Below, one piece after another: positions 7,412 through 17,000 of a stretch of 64,000 nt of DNA. This DNA comes from Streptomyces sp. NBC_01775 (GTDB lineage: Bacteria; Actinomycetota; Actinomycetes; Streptomycetales; Streptomycetaceae). The notes below the pieces were generated by a model that did no database searches, was not told the origin of the DNA, and saw nothing but the letters and a program-made list of their open reading frames with translations. Each line of letters begins with the position of its first letter. The first letter of the stretch is position 1. A program made the position numbers and the translations under genes. The DNA is taken from the NCBI RefSeq assembly GCF_035917675.1, contig NZ_CP109104.1, forward strand, positions 3,782,001 to 3,846,000. Direction: 5' to 3'.

Positions 7412-9385
7412 CTACTCCTGTGGGGCGGGGACCTCGGGCACGGGGAGGAGGGGGAGGCGGAGGGCGCCGAAGGCCTCTTCCGGGACGGCGGGGCGCTCGG
7501 GGGGCACCGGGGTCAGGCGCGCGTAGGGGGCTTTCTGGGTGGGGCGGGGGTCCTGGTCGCCCCTGTTGGGCCAGAAGGACATGGCGCGTTCGGCCTGGGC
7601 CGTGATGGTGAGGGAGGGGTTCACGCCGAGGTTGGCGGAGACGGCCGAGCCGTCGACGACGGAGATGCCGGGGTGGCCCCAGAGCCGGTGGTAGGGGTCG
7701 ATGACGCCGCTTTCGGCGCTGTCGCCGATGGGGCAGCCGCCCAGGAAGTGCGCCGTGAGGGGGGTGCCCATCAGCTCGCCCACGTTGGTGCCGGGGAAGC
7801 CGTTGATCTCTTCGGCCAGCACCCTGGCGGCCTCGGCGCCCTCGGGGATGTGCACGGGGTTGGGTGCACCATGTCCCTGACGCGCCGTCAGGAGACCTTT
7901 GCCCAGGCCCTTGTCCTTGCGGTAGGTGGTGAGCGAGTTGTCGTGTGTCTGCATGACCAGGCCGATGATGACCCGCTCCGACCACTTGCGGGCCGAGAGG
8001 GAGCGCGCGAAGAGCGCGGGGTGGCGCAGGCACGTCACGAGGTAGGCCAGCACGCCGGGGAGCTTCGTCTGGATGCCGCGCGGGACCTGGAGCGTGGTGA
8101 GCGCGCTCATCGAGTTGGAGCCCTTGCCGTAGCGGACGGGCTCGATGTGCGTGGTGGCGTCGGGGTGGACGGACGAGGTGATGGCCACGCCCTTGGTGAA
8201 GTCCAGGTCCGCCTGCTTGCCCCACTTCTTGCGGTAGCGGCCCGGCACGGTCTGCGCGCCCACCAGGGCCTCGGAGTTGGTGCGGGTGAGCTCGCCGAGG
8301 CGCCGCGAGAGACGGGGCAGCGTGCCCTCGTCCCGTACGCGGTGCAGCAGGGTCTGGGTGCCGTACGTGCCCGCCGCCAGGACGACATGGCGGGCGCGCA
8401 GGATCTTCGGGCGGGCGCCGCGCCGCTTGTCGGTGCGAACGACCGCGACCTCGTATCCCCCGGCATCCGGTGCGCCGGCGAAACTCGCGGCATCCGGTGC
8501 GTTCGCGGAATTCGCAGCATCCGGAGCGTCGGCCGCGCTCCCAGCATCCGGAGCGTCGGCCGCCTGCGTGGCATCCGGTGCGGTCGGCGCGCCGTGCGTA
8601 CCCGCCGCGCGCTCGCGGATGCCGACGACCGTGGTCAGGGCGCGTATCTCGGCTCCGGCCCGTTCCGCGAGGTAGAGGTAGTTCTCGTTGAGGGTGTTCT
8701 TCGCGCCCCGGCGGCAGCCGGTCATGCACTCCCCGCACTCCACACACGCCCGCCGCTGCGGCCCCGCACCGCCGAAGTACGGATCCGGCACCGTCTCCCC
8801 GGCGCCCGCCCGCGCGCCGCCCCCGTCCGCGTCCTGGCCGTCGCCGAAGAAGACCCCCACCGGCGCCGGATGGAAACTGTCCCCGTACCCCATCCGTTCG
8901 GCCGCCGCCTTCAGATGCACGTCCGAAGGCGTCATCGTCGGGTTCAGCCGCACCCCCAGCATCCGCCGCGCCTGGTCGTAGAAGGGCGCCAGCTCCGACT
9001 GCCAGTCGGTGATGTGCCCCCACTGCCGGTCCTCGAAGAACGGACGCGGCGGCACATACAGCGTGTTCGCGTAGTTCAGCGAACCCCCGCCCACCCCCGC
9101 GCCCGCCAGGATCATGACATTCGCCAGCAGGTGGATCCGCTGAATCCCGTACAGACCCAGCGACGGCGCCCACAGGAAGTTCTTCAGGTCCCAGGAGTTC
9201 TTCGGCAGCTCCTCACGCGTGAAGCGCCGCCCCGCCTCCAGCACACAGACCCGATAGCCCTTCTCCGACAGCCGCAGCGCCGAGACCGCGCCGCCGAAGC
9301 CCGACCCCACCACCAGCACGTCATAGTCGAAAGGGTCGTCGGAACCTGAATCCGCCTGCTTCCGGGCAGGGTTGGGCAGGGACAT
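7412..9385 (-). CDS. GMC-family FAD-dependent oxidoreductase (ChoD-like)
   Basis: 657-residue flavoprotein of the glucose-methanol-choline family; such enzymes oxidise alcohol groups, including sterols. The FAD-binding motif VVGSGFGGAVSALRL is at residues 26-40. A cysteine-rich stretch CVECGECMTGCRRGAKNT follows in the middle, and the C-terminal GMC signature (HFLGGCPIGD, then VVDGSAVSANLGVNPSLT) is present. The neighbourhood with guaA, guaB3 and guaB matches that of mycobacterial choD, but true sterol activity cannot be read from sequence. A five-copy 27-bp repeat inserts an Ala/Asp/Pro-rich linker at about residues 265-310. ATG with GGAGG five bases upstream. It precedes the SMI1-family gene in one transcription unit. 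Confidence 0.9.
   Translation of the reverse strand: MSLPNPARKQADSGSDDPFDYDVLVVGSGFGGAVSALRLSEKGYRVCVLEAGRRFTREELPKNSWDLKNFLWAPSLGLYGIQRIHLLANVMILAGAGVGGGSLNYANTLYVPPRPFFEDRQWGHITDWQSELAPFYDQARRMLGVRLNPTMTPSDVHLKAAAERMGYGDSFHPAPVGVFFGDGQDADGGGARAGAGETVPDPYFGGAGPQRRACVECGECMTGCRRGAKNTLNENYLYLAERAGAEIRALTTVVGIRERAAGTHGAPTAPDATQAADAPDAGSAADAPDAANSANAPDAASFAGAPDAGGYEVAVVRTDKRRGARPKILRARHVVLAAGTYGTQTLLHRVRDEGTLPRLSRRLGELTRTNSEALVGAQTVPGRYRKKWGKQADLDFTKGVAITSSVHPDATTHIEPVRYGKGSNSMSALTTLQVPRGIQTKLPGVLAYLVTCLRHPALFARSLSARKWSERVIIGLVMQTHDNSLTTYRKDKGLGKGLLTARQGHGAPNPVHIPEGAEAARVLAEEINGFPGTNVGELMGTPLTAHFLGGCPIGDSAESGVIDPYHRLWGHPGISVVDGSAVSANLGVNPSLTITAQAERAMSFWPNRGDQDPRPTQKAPYARLTPVPPERPAVPEEAFGALRLPLLPVPEVPAPQE
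8464..8598. repeat. 27-bp in-frame tandem repeat, five copies, inside the GMC oxidoreductase
   Basis: The word catccgg recurs at 8464, 8491, 8518, 8545 and 8572, exactly 27 bp apart, so the reading frame is kept. It encodes a degenerate nine-residue unit of the type APDAxxxAA (for example SAADAPDAA, NSANAPDAA, SFAGAPDAG). The array looks like an expandable linker between two ordered parts of the enzyme. Confidence 0.95.
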
Positions 9386-9403
9386 GGCGACCTCCGGTTC
9401 GGC

Positions 9404-9435
9404 GTTGAACAGTGCGGAAGTTGAACAGTGCGGAA
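9404..9435. repeat. 16-bp perfect tandem duplication upstream of the GMC gene
   Basis: The unit gttgaacagtgcggaa is present twice back to back (9404-9419 and 9420-9435), between the dehydrogenase stop at 9474 and the GMC start codon at 9385, 18 bp upstream of that ATG. It may affect the promoter or leader of the GMC gene. Confidence 0.9.
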
Positions 9436-9473
9436 GAAGTGCGGTGTCGGGGCAGCGCGCCGGGCCCGCGCGC

Positions 9474-11171
9474 TCAGCGCAGACGCAGCGTCTTGAGTGC
9501 CTTGAGGGAGCGGGACATGAAGGCGGCGTACTTCTCGTCGTCCATCCCCAGCGACGGCGCCATGGGCAGCACCCGCTGGTGGGCGACGGTCTGCGGCTCG
9601 GTGTACTTCAAGATGCCCTCGGAGCCGTGCCGACGGCCCAGGCCCGAGTCCCCCATGCCGCCCATCGGGGCCTGCGCGCTGCCGTAGGCGGAGGCGTAGC
9701 CCTCGTTGATGTTGACCGTGCCGGTGCGCAGCCGGGCCGCGACCTCCCGCGCCTGCCTGCCGTTGGTGCCCCACACGCTGGAGTTGAGGCCGTAGGGCGA
9801 GGCGTTGGCCAGCTCGACCGCCTCGTCCACGTCCGAGAAGCGGTAGACGGACACGACCGGCCCGAAGGTCTCCTCGCCGCAGACGGCCATCGGCGTCTCT
9901 ACGCCCTCCAGCACGGTGGGCTCGTAGAAGAGCGGCCCGATGTCCGGGCGCGGACAGCCGCCGGTGAGCACCGTGGCGCCCTTGGCGACGGCGTCCTCGA
10001 CATGCCGGGTGACGGTGTCCAGCTGGCGCTGGGAGACCAGCGAGCCCATGTCGGCGCCGTAGGCGAGCGAGGCGCCCAGCCGCATGGCGCGGGTACGGGC
10101 CACGAAGCGCTCCAGGAAGGCGTCGGCCACCGACTCGTGAACGTAGAGCCGCTCGATGGAGATGCACAGCTGCCCGGCGGAGGAGAAGGCCCCGCGTACG
10201 GCGCCCGCCGCCGCCTTGTCGAGGTCGGCGTCCGGGAGGACGAGCATCGCGTTCTTGCCGCCCAGCTCCAGCGAGCACCCCACCAGCCGGGCGGCGGCAC
10301 GCTGGGCGACCTCGCGGCCGGTGCGGGTGGAGCCGGTGAAGGAGACGTAGTCGCCCCGGTCGGCCACCTCGGGGCCGACCACGGGACCGTCGCCGAGGAC
10401 GACCTGCCACACGTTCTCGGGCAGCCCCGCCTCGACCATCAGCCGCCGGGCCCACAGCGCGGTCAGCGCCGTCTCGGTGTCCGGCTTCATCACCACCGCG
10501 TTGCCGGCGACGAAGGCGGGCAGCGCGTCTCCCACCGACAGCTCGAACGGGTAGTTCCAGGGCGCGATCTGCCCGACGACGCCGCGCGGGTGGCGCAGCT
10601 CGATGACCTTGGTCAGCACCGGGATGGCGCCCGTGTGGCGCTTGGGGCGCAGATACGAGGCGGCCTTGCGGCCGTAGTGGCGGGCGGCGACGGCGACCGC
10701 CTGCACCTCCTCGTGGGCGTGGAGGCGGGCCTTGCCGGTCTCCAGCTGGATGAGGTCGAGGACCTCCGACTGGCGGCTGAGCACCAGGTCGTGGAAGCGC
10801 AGCAGCACGGCAGCCCGCTGACGGACGGGGGTGGCGGCCCAGGCACGCTGGGCGGCGCGCGCCGTCTCGAAGGCCGACGCGACATCCTCCGGTGCGGACT
10901 CGGGCAGCTCGGCCAGCACCTCCCCGGTGAAGGGGGTGTGGCTGCTGGTCTTGCCGCTTCCCGTGACGCCCCGGGAGAGCGAGGCGACGAGGGACGGGGT
11001 GACCACGTCCGCCGCCGTGCGTACCCCCGAGGGCGCGGGGGCGACGGGGTTGCCGGAGGGGCGGCGGGTGCGGCCCGTCTCGTGCGTGGTGGCGGAGTCC
11101 GCCTCCTGCCCGGTGGCAGGGCCCGTCTCCGGGGCGGTGGCGGGGCCGGTGCTGTCCTGCGAGTCCGTCAT
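9474..11171 (-). CDS. gabD2: Succinate-semialdehyde dehydrogenase [NADP+] (GabD2-like aldehyde dehydrogenase)
   Basis: A 565-residue aldehyde dehydrogenase likely to oxidise succinate semialdehyde to succinate in the GABA shunt. The core shows the NAD(P) region (GQIAPWNYPFEL, then FTGSTRTGREVA), the general base in LELGGKNAML and the catalytic cysteine in SSAGQLCISIERLY. The N-terminal ~65 residues are a low-complexity Thr/Ala/Gly/Pro extension not needed by the fold. ATG at 11171 chosen because the upstream frame has no family similarity; TACTCT seven bases before it suggests a leaderless transcript. Substrate preference is inferred from similarity to actinobacterial GabD2 proteins. Confidence 0.88.
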   Translation of the reverse strand: MTDSQDSTGPATAPETGPATGQEADSATTHETGRTRRPSGNPVAPAPSGVRTAADVVTPSLVASLSRGVTGSGKTSSHTPFTGEVLAELPESAPEDVASAFETARAAQRAWAATPVRQRAAVLLRFHDLVLSRQSEVLDLIQLETGKARLHAHEEVQAVAVAARHYGRKAASYLRPKRHTGAIPVLTKVIELRHPRGVVGQIAPWNYPFELSVGDALPAFVAGNAVVMKPDTETALTALWARRLMVEAGLPENVWQVVLGDGPVVGPEVADRGDYVSFTGSTRTGREVAQRAAARLVGCSLELGGKNAMLVLPDADLDKAAAGAVRGAFSSAGQLCISIERLYVHESVADAFLERFVARTRAMRLGASLAYGADMGSLVSQRQLDTVTRHVEDAVAKGATVLTGGCPRPDIGPLFYEPTVLEGVETPMAVCGEETFGPVVSVYRFSDVDEAVELANASPYGLNSSVWGTNGRQAREVAARLRTGTVNINEGYASAYGSAQAPMGGMGDSGLGRRHGSEGILKYTEPQTVAHQRVLPMAPSLGMDDEKYAAFMSRSLKALKTLRLR

Positions 11172-11335
11172 GCGACCGAGAGTACGACTCCGGGCGCGGG
11201 CCCGCATACCCAGCGGTAACCCCTTTTCACGGAATCTGCCAGCAATCACTGGCAGAGCCGCGCCGCCCCCCTCCGGGACCCCCGACGCCCGTCAGAGGTC
11301 GTTGATCTTGAGGGACTTCGCCGCTTCATGACGAT

Positions 11336-11767
11336 TCACGGCTGGCCGTCCTCCACGACGACATCGTGGATCGTGACGACCGAGGGGTGGTCGATCCGCG
11401 CCGCCGTACGTGCCTCGCGGCGCATCCGCGCGTACACCGTCTGGCGCTCGCGGTCCGACAGCGTGTCCGGCAGCCGGGGCTCCTTGACGGCGACATCGCG
11501 GTCGACGACCTCGTCGTGCGCCCGCCAGACCGTGCCCATTCCCCCGTGCCCCAGCCGGGAGGTGAGGCGGTACCGGCCGCCGATCAGGCGCCCGCTGCCG
11601 GGCTCGGCACCGGGTCGGGCGGGGGGCGCGGGCGGAGGCTGAGCCGATTCCCGCGTGGGCTCGTAGGCGCGGGGAGCGGGCTGGGGCGGAACTCCTTCGC
11701 GCGCTTCCCCGGGCGGCTGGAGCCCGTAGCTCGTCTGCTCGTCCAAGCTGTCCCCCTCGTTCGTCAT
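11336..11767 (-). pseudogene. Truncated Ser/Thr protein kinase: N-lobe only, ends at a TGA in place of a Trp codon
   Basis: The readable protein has a Pro-rich N-terminus, the glycine loop LGHGGMGTVW, the catalytic Lys in DVAVKEPRL and the segment PSVVTIHDVVVEDGQP, then stops. In the intact neighbour the next residues are WIVMEL; here the codons are TGA ATC GTC ATG, so the Trp codon has become a stop and I-V-M still follows before similarity is lost. There is no catalytic HRD loop, DFG or activation segment, so it cannot be an active kinase. The 3' sequence (11292-11335) reads in another frame as a plausible C-terminal tail ending KSLKINDL, suggesting a deletion junction. It is a tandem decayed relative of the next gene. 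Confidence 0.8.
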
Positions 11768-11881
11768 GAACACAGCATTACCCCGCGGTGGTGCCGGAGC
11801 CACCGCGTTCACTGACCTGTGACGCGGTCGCGACGGCCTCAACAAGCGGGCTTCAGCGGGGCGTCAGCGGGACTGAACGCG

Positions 11882-11929
11882 CCTCGGCGGGCAGGCGTCA
11901 ACGGTCCTCGACGGGCAGGCGTCAGCGGG
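11882..11929. repeat. 24-bp tandem duplication spanning a kinase stop codon
   Basis: Two near-identical 24-bp units (11882-11905 and 11906-11929), each built around cgggcaggcgtca. The right-hand unit contains the stop codon of the kinase gene ending at 11922, so the last codons and stop have been copied into the 3' flank. Further partial copies (ggcgtcagcggg) lie to the left. Confidence 0.8.
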
Positions 11930-13766
11930 TCGGGGCACGCTCGAAAGTCTTCAGCGCCTTGTCGAAATAGCGCTTGCCCGCTGCCGTTTCCGGCAGCGGC
12001 GAGGAGACCCACACGTCGTACAGCTTCCCGGCCTCGTCCCAGCTCTGGTCGTAGGTGTGCCGGGAGCCGCCGTCCGAAGCCGCGCCGTTCCAGGTGAACT
12101 CCCAGCGCGCGCCCGGGAATCGTCCGTGCGCGCGTGCGCCGACCGCCGCGTCCCGGTAGCCGGGATAGCGCGCGGGCGCCTCCTGGTGCGCCTCGCGCAT
12201 CACGCCGAGCGCGCCGCCCGCCTCCTGGTCCTGGATGTGCACGCCGATACGGAACCGTTTGCCGGGCGAGTAGTAGAAGACGCGCGGCGGCTCCAGGGAG
12301 CGGGTGAACCCCTTCGGCACGGTCATCCGGAAGCCCAGTGGATCCTCCACCGTCCGGTAGCCCGCCGGGGCACCCGGAACGGTGCGCTCCGCGTCGCCCG
12401 CGCCCTCGGGCAGCCCGGACGGGGCGGGCTTCTTCGAGCCCTCCTCGTCGTTGTCCGCCTCGGGCCCGGGGCCCGGCTTCCGGGATCCGGGGCCGCTCCG
12501 CTCCCCGCCTTGCTGCCGGGGCCCGCCGCGCTTCTCGCCGGCGTCGGCCGCGGCGCCGCTGTCGCGCGAGGAGAGCACCACTCCGCCCGCCACTCCCCCG
12601 CCCGCGAGAGCCGCGACGAGCAGGGCCGCGACGAGCACCGACCGGCTGCCGCCGCGCGGAGTCCCCGGCGGGAGTGAGGCGGCCTCCGCCGGGGCGTCGT
12701 CGGCCGGGAAGTCCCCGGCGGACGGTGCGGCGTGGGGGACCGAGGGGGCGGTCGGCGGGTGCGGGACCGACGGACCCGCAGCGGCTGCCCCGGACTTCCG
12801 GGCCGACGACGGCCCGGCCCCGCCCGCACGGCCGACCGGCCCCTTCGGCTCCCCGCCGACCGGCTCCCGCCACTCCTCGCCGGCCGGCTCCTGCCGCTCG
12901 CCATCGGCCGGCTCCTTCGGCTCAGCGCTGCCCGGGGGCGCCTGCGGCATCACCCCGTCCTCGGCGTAGGCCCGCAGCAGCGCCTCCGCGTCGTCGGCGT
13001 CCATCCGGCGCTCCGGGCTGCGCTCCAACAGCCCGAGGATCACCGGGCGCAGCCCGTCCGCGCTCGGCGGGAGCCGGATCTCGCCCAGCGCGACCGCGTG
13101 CACCACGCTGGTCGCCGACTCGCGGTGGAAGGGCGTCTTCCCCTCGACCGCCGCGCACAGCAGCACCCCCAGCGACCACAGGTCGCAGGCGGGTCCGGTG
13201 CGCTCCTCGGCCAGCCGCTCCGGGGCCATGTACTCGGGCGAGCCGAACAGGCTGCCCGTATCGCTGATCGTCGTCAGGCCCGCGACCCGCGCGATGCCGA
13301 AGTCGGTCAGCACGACCCGTCCGGAGCCGTCCTCCAGCAGGACGTTGGCCGGTTTGATGTCGCGGTGCAGGATGCCCACGCGGTGCGCGGCCCGCAGCGC
13401 GCCGAGCAGCGCCAGCCCGATACGCGCCGCCTCCTGCGGCGTCACCGGGCCCTCGGCGGCGATCAGCTCGGCGAGGGAGCGCCCTTCGACCAGCTCCATC
13501 ACTATCCACGGGCGCTCGTCCTGCTCCACCACGTCGTGCAGCACCAGGATGTTGGGGTGTCCGACCTGCGCCACGGTGCGGGCCTCGCGGAGCGTGCGCT
13601 CGCGCAGCCTGCGGGTCTCCTCGGGAGAGTGCCCGTCCTCAAGATGGAGCTCCTTGACGGCCACGTGCCGCCCCAACAGCTCGTCGTGGGCCCGCCATAC
13701 GGTGCCCATGCCGCCCCGGCCCAGCCGTTCCCCGATCCGGTAGCGCCCCGCGATCACCCCGTCCAT
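11922..13766 (-). CDS. Ser/Thr protein kinase (PknB type) with extracytoplasmic sensor domain
   Basis: About 614 residues. The kinase domain is complete: glycine loop LGRGGMGTVW, Lys in HVAVKELHL, catalytic loop ILHRDIKPANVLL, LTDFGIA and YMAPERLA. A Pro/Glu-rich cytoplasmic linker follows, then a transmembrane helix (SVLVAALLVAALAGGGVA) and an extracytoplasmic domain beginning YRTVEDPLGFRMTVPKGF. That domain resembles the PsbP/Mog1-like modules on other actinobacterial kinases and is shared by the two other kinase-like proteins in this cluster. It is likely a membrane receptor kinase; ligand and substrates unknown. ATG at 13766 starts close to the kinase fold; the open frame upstream has no family similarity. 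Confidence 0.92.
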   Translation of the reverse strand: MDGVIAGRYRIGERLGRGGMGTVWRAHDELLGRHVAVKELHLEDGHSPEETRRLRERTLREARTVAQVGHPNILVLHDVVEQDERPWIVMELVEGRSLAELIAAEGPVTPQEAARIGLALLGALRAAHRVGILHRDIKPANVLLEDGSGRVVLTDFGIARVAGLTTISDTGSLFGSPEYMAPERLAEERTGPACDLWSLGVLLCAAVEGKTPFHRESATSVVHAVALGEIRLPPSADGLRPVILGLLERSPERRMDADDAEALLRAYAEDGVMPQAPPGSAEPKEPADGERQEPAGEEWREPVGGEPKGPVGRAGGAGPSSARKSGAAAAGPSVPHPPTAPSVPHAAPSAGDFPADDAPAEAASLPPGTPRGGSRSVLVAALLVAALAGGGVAGGVVLSSRDSGAAADAGEKRGGPRQQGGERSGPGSRKPGPGPEADNDEEGSKKPAPSGLPEGAGDAERTVPGAPAGYRTVEDPLGFRMTVPKGFTRSLEPPRVFYYSPGKRFRIGVHIQDQEAGGALGVMREAHQEAPARYPGYRDAAVGARAHGRFPGARWEFTWNGAASDGGSRHTYDQSWDEAGKLYDVWVSSPLPETAAGKRYFDKALKTFERAPTR

Positions 13767-13920
13767 CCCCACATGATGCCCCGCCTCCGCGCCGCCCGGG
13801 CGCCGCAGCCCTGAATCCGCGCACGGGGTGGTGTGCCGCCCTGGGGTGGTGCGCCGCCCTGCGGCGTCGGGAGCGGACGACCACGTCCGGTCCGGCCCGG
13901 TGCGCTTCGGGTGCGCCCCG

Positions 13921-13942
13921 AAGGGGCGCGGGGAACTGCGCG
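13921..13942. repeat. Dispersed Streptomyces intergenic repeat, copy 2
   Basis: Identical over 22 bp to the element at 2174-2195. It lies between the end of the pseudokinase gene and the start of the next kinase gene, preceded by gcgccccg, which can pair with it to form a hairpin. A partial tandem duplication of 18 bp (ggggtggtg...gccgccct) lies just to its left at about 13825-13860. Confidence 0.8.
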
Positions 13943-14001
13943 ACCGGCCACGACCCACCCGCAGCCGCTGCGCGTCCACAGCGGCACTTCCTGCGGAGCG
14001 C

Positions 14002-17000
14002 TCAGCGCCGGGTGACGCGGTAGGTGTCGGCGACCGCCTCGAAGTGACGGTCGATCTCCTTCTTGTGGCTCTCGGAGCCGATGACGAGCAGTACGTGATA
14101 GCGCCCGTCGAGGATCATCGCGCGGTTGCGTGCGTACACCTTCCGGCCGCCTTGCTCACGCCACTTGAAGGTGCCCTCGGCCATCGCCGTGCTGCCCACG
14201 TCGATGCGCCGCAGGCCGCCCGTGCTCGCCCAGTCCGCGGCGCGGTAGGCGGCCAGCTCGGGCTCGTGCTCGCTCTGGTACGCCATGGGGTCCTTGCCGT
14301 ACTTCTTCGTGGTGTCGCGGCCGTGCGCGAGGACCATCTCGACCTCGCCGCCGTTGTAGCGCACCTGGCCGCGCGCGTTGGCCGAGCGCCGGTCCCACTT
14401 CTGCGGCACGGCGATCTCGAACCCGGCGGGGTCGCGGCTCGTCTTGTACCCCTTGGGGGCCTTCGATGGCGTCGTCCCCGGGGACTTCTCCGCGCCCTTG
14501 GAGCCGCCGGATCCCTTGGGGTCCTTCCCGTCCTTCGACTCCGGGTCCTTGGCGTCCTTGGCGTCCTTGCCGTCCTTGCCGTCCTTGGACTCCTCGGACT
14601 TCCCGCCGGGCGAGGTGCCACCCTCCTCGGGCACGACGACGGAGCCCTTCTGCTCGCCGCCGCCCTTCTCCTGCCCGGGCATGAACAGCATTACGAACAG
14701 CACGGCCGCCGTCAGCCCCAGCAGCACCAGTCCGAGGATCAGCCGTCCCAGCCGCTGTGGGCCGGCGCTCTCGTTCTCCGCCGAACGGGCCCTCTTGTGC
14801 CGCTGCTTGCGCCCCCGCTCCGGCCGGGAGCCCGACTCCAGCATCTCCGGCTCGCCGCGTGAGCGGGAACCGCGCTCGGGCGCGGGGGGCTCTTCCCGCT
14901 CGCGCCCGTGCCCGCGTTGCCGCTCGCGCCGGGGCGGGGCCCCATCGGCGAACCGCCTGTCGCGGCGGCGTCTGCGCACCAGCTCGCCGCGCCGCCGCAC
15001 GATCGGCAGCCGTCTGGGGTCGGACGGCTCACCGGGCTCCAGCGACGGGGGCGCCGTCACGGTGCGCAGGCCCACCTCCGGCTCGGGCGCCGAGCGGATC
15101 AGCGACCGCAGCCAGCCCCGCAGCTCCTCGAAGTCCGGCCGCTCGGTGGGGTCCTGACGCATCAGCGACTCGACCACCGGACGCAGCGGACCGCAGTCCT
15201 CCGCGAACGCGGGCGGCTCCGCGCACACCATCTGCACCAGCTCCGCCGCGCTGTCCTCCGGGTAGGGCGCGTGGCCCTGTACGCAGCGGAAGAGCAGGGC
15301 GCCCAGCGCCCACAGGTCGGCGGCGGGGCCGACGGGCGGCGCCAGCCGCCAGTTCTCGTAGACGGGCCCGGCCTGCTCGGGCGCCCAGCGCTCGGTGACG
15401 GGACCGACGACGGTCATACGCGCGTGCCGGGCACGCTCGGCCGCCAGTGCGGTCGCCGGCCCCCGATAGCGCCCCTCGCCCGCCTCCTCAAGACCCCAGG
15501 GCCGCTCCCCGTCACCGGGCTCCACGAAGGGGCCGGACTCCACGAAGGCACCGGGCTCCGCGAAGGCACCCGGCTCCGCGAAGGCGTGGGGGCTCGCCGG
15601 GCCCTCGTCCTCGGCGCCGCCCTCGTACGGGGCGCCGCTCTCGTACGCGCCCCCGGGAGGCGGCTCGAAGATGCGCAGCCCCTCGTTCCCGCCAGTGTCC
15701 GGCTCCCCGCTCTGCTCCCCGCCCTGCTCCTGGCTCCGATCCGCCCCCTGCTCCCCGCCGGCCTCGACCGCGCGGGTGTGCCAGGACGCCGGAACGCTGC
15801 GGCTGCCGCCGGGGCGCACGCCGGGGAGCGAGGTCGGGCCGCTCTCCGGACCGGTCTGGCGCTGCCCGTACGGGCCCGTGGCGCGGGGGCCGTAGATCTC
15901 CTCCCGCGCGCTCCGGCGGGTGCCGCCCGTGCCCTCGCTCCCCAGCGTGCCGGGCCGCACCTCGTCCTCGTCGGAGGGCAGCCAGCGCACGTCGTCATCG
16001 AGCGCCCCGCCCTGCCGCGCGCCCTGCTCCGGGACAGGGCCGTCGCTTCCGTCTCCGCTTCGGCTCCCGCTTCCCGAGGAGGTGGACCACCAGTCGGTGA
16101 CGGGCTCCTGGCCGCCTTCGGCGCCGGGGCGCCGCCCGCTCTCCCGCGCCCCGCTCTCCCGGAACTCCGCTGCCGCGCGCTGCGCCCCGGCGCGGTACGC
16201 CGCGATGGCGCCGCGCCGCGCGGCTCGCGCGGAGACCTCGTCGGGAGCGCCCGGAGCGGTGCCCTCGACGGCGGTCCCGTAGCCGTGGGCGACCGGCGGC
16301 CGTGACCCCTGCGGGGCGGAACCGGCGGAACCGCCGGGCCCCTGGGGCCCGTTCGGCTCCCGGCCTCGCTCGTCGGCCTGCGACGCCTCCCCCCGCGGCT
16401 CGACGCCCTCGAAGCCGAAGATGCCCCTGCTGCGCGCGTCGCCGCGCGCGGACCCGTACCCGCGCCCTGGACCGGCGCCGGAACCGCCGCCGCCCGGCCC
16501 GCCCTCGCGTGCGAGGAAGCCGTCGGGCAGCGCCTGTCCCGTCCACGTCGCGGGCCCGGCACGCCCCGTGGGTCCCGTCCCTCGCGCGGCGGGGCCGCCG
16601 CCCCTCGCGGGCGGGACGCCGTCACCCGTACGAGGAGCGCCGGCGTCCTGGCCGCGGGACGGGTCGAGCGCGGTCCGGCCGCCGGGCGCGGGCACAACGG
16701 GCCCTGGACGGTCGCGCGTTCCACCGCCGGGCGGCAGCGGGTCGTAGCCGCACAGTGCCTCCTCGGCCGCGCCCACCGACAGGCCCGTGAGCAGGGCGCG
16801 CCCGTCCTCGCAGATGAGGACCGTACGGATGGTGATGTTGCGGTGGGCCCAGCCGTGCGCGTGCACGATCCCCAGCGCCGCCAGCAGGTCGGCGGCGATC
16901 TCCGCGGCGCGGTGCGCGCCCAGCGGGCGTTCGGCCAGCAGCGCGGCGAGGGGCCGCGCGGGCACCAACTCGCTCACTATCCACAGTCCGTCCGCCTCGA

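Noticed and set aside
8464..8598. CRISPR-like regular array
   Set aside because: The 27-bp units are contiguous without spacers and keep the reading frame of the oxidoreductase.
7412..9385. Naming the GMC protein cholesterol oxidase
   Set aside because: Synteny with mycobacterial choD supports the family, but sterol oxidation cannot be shown from sequence.
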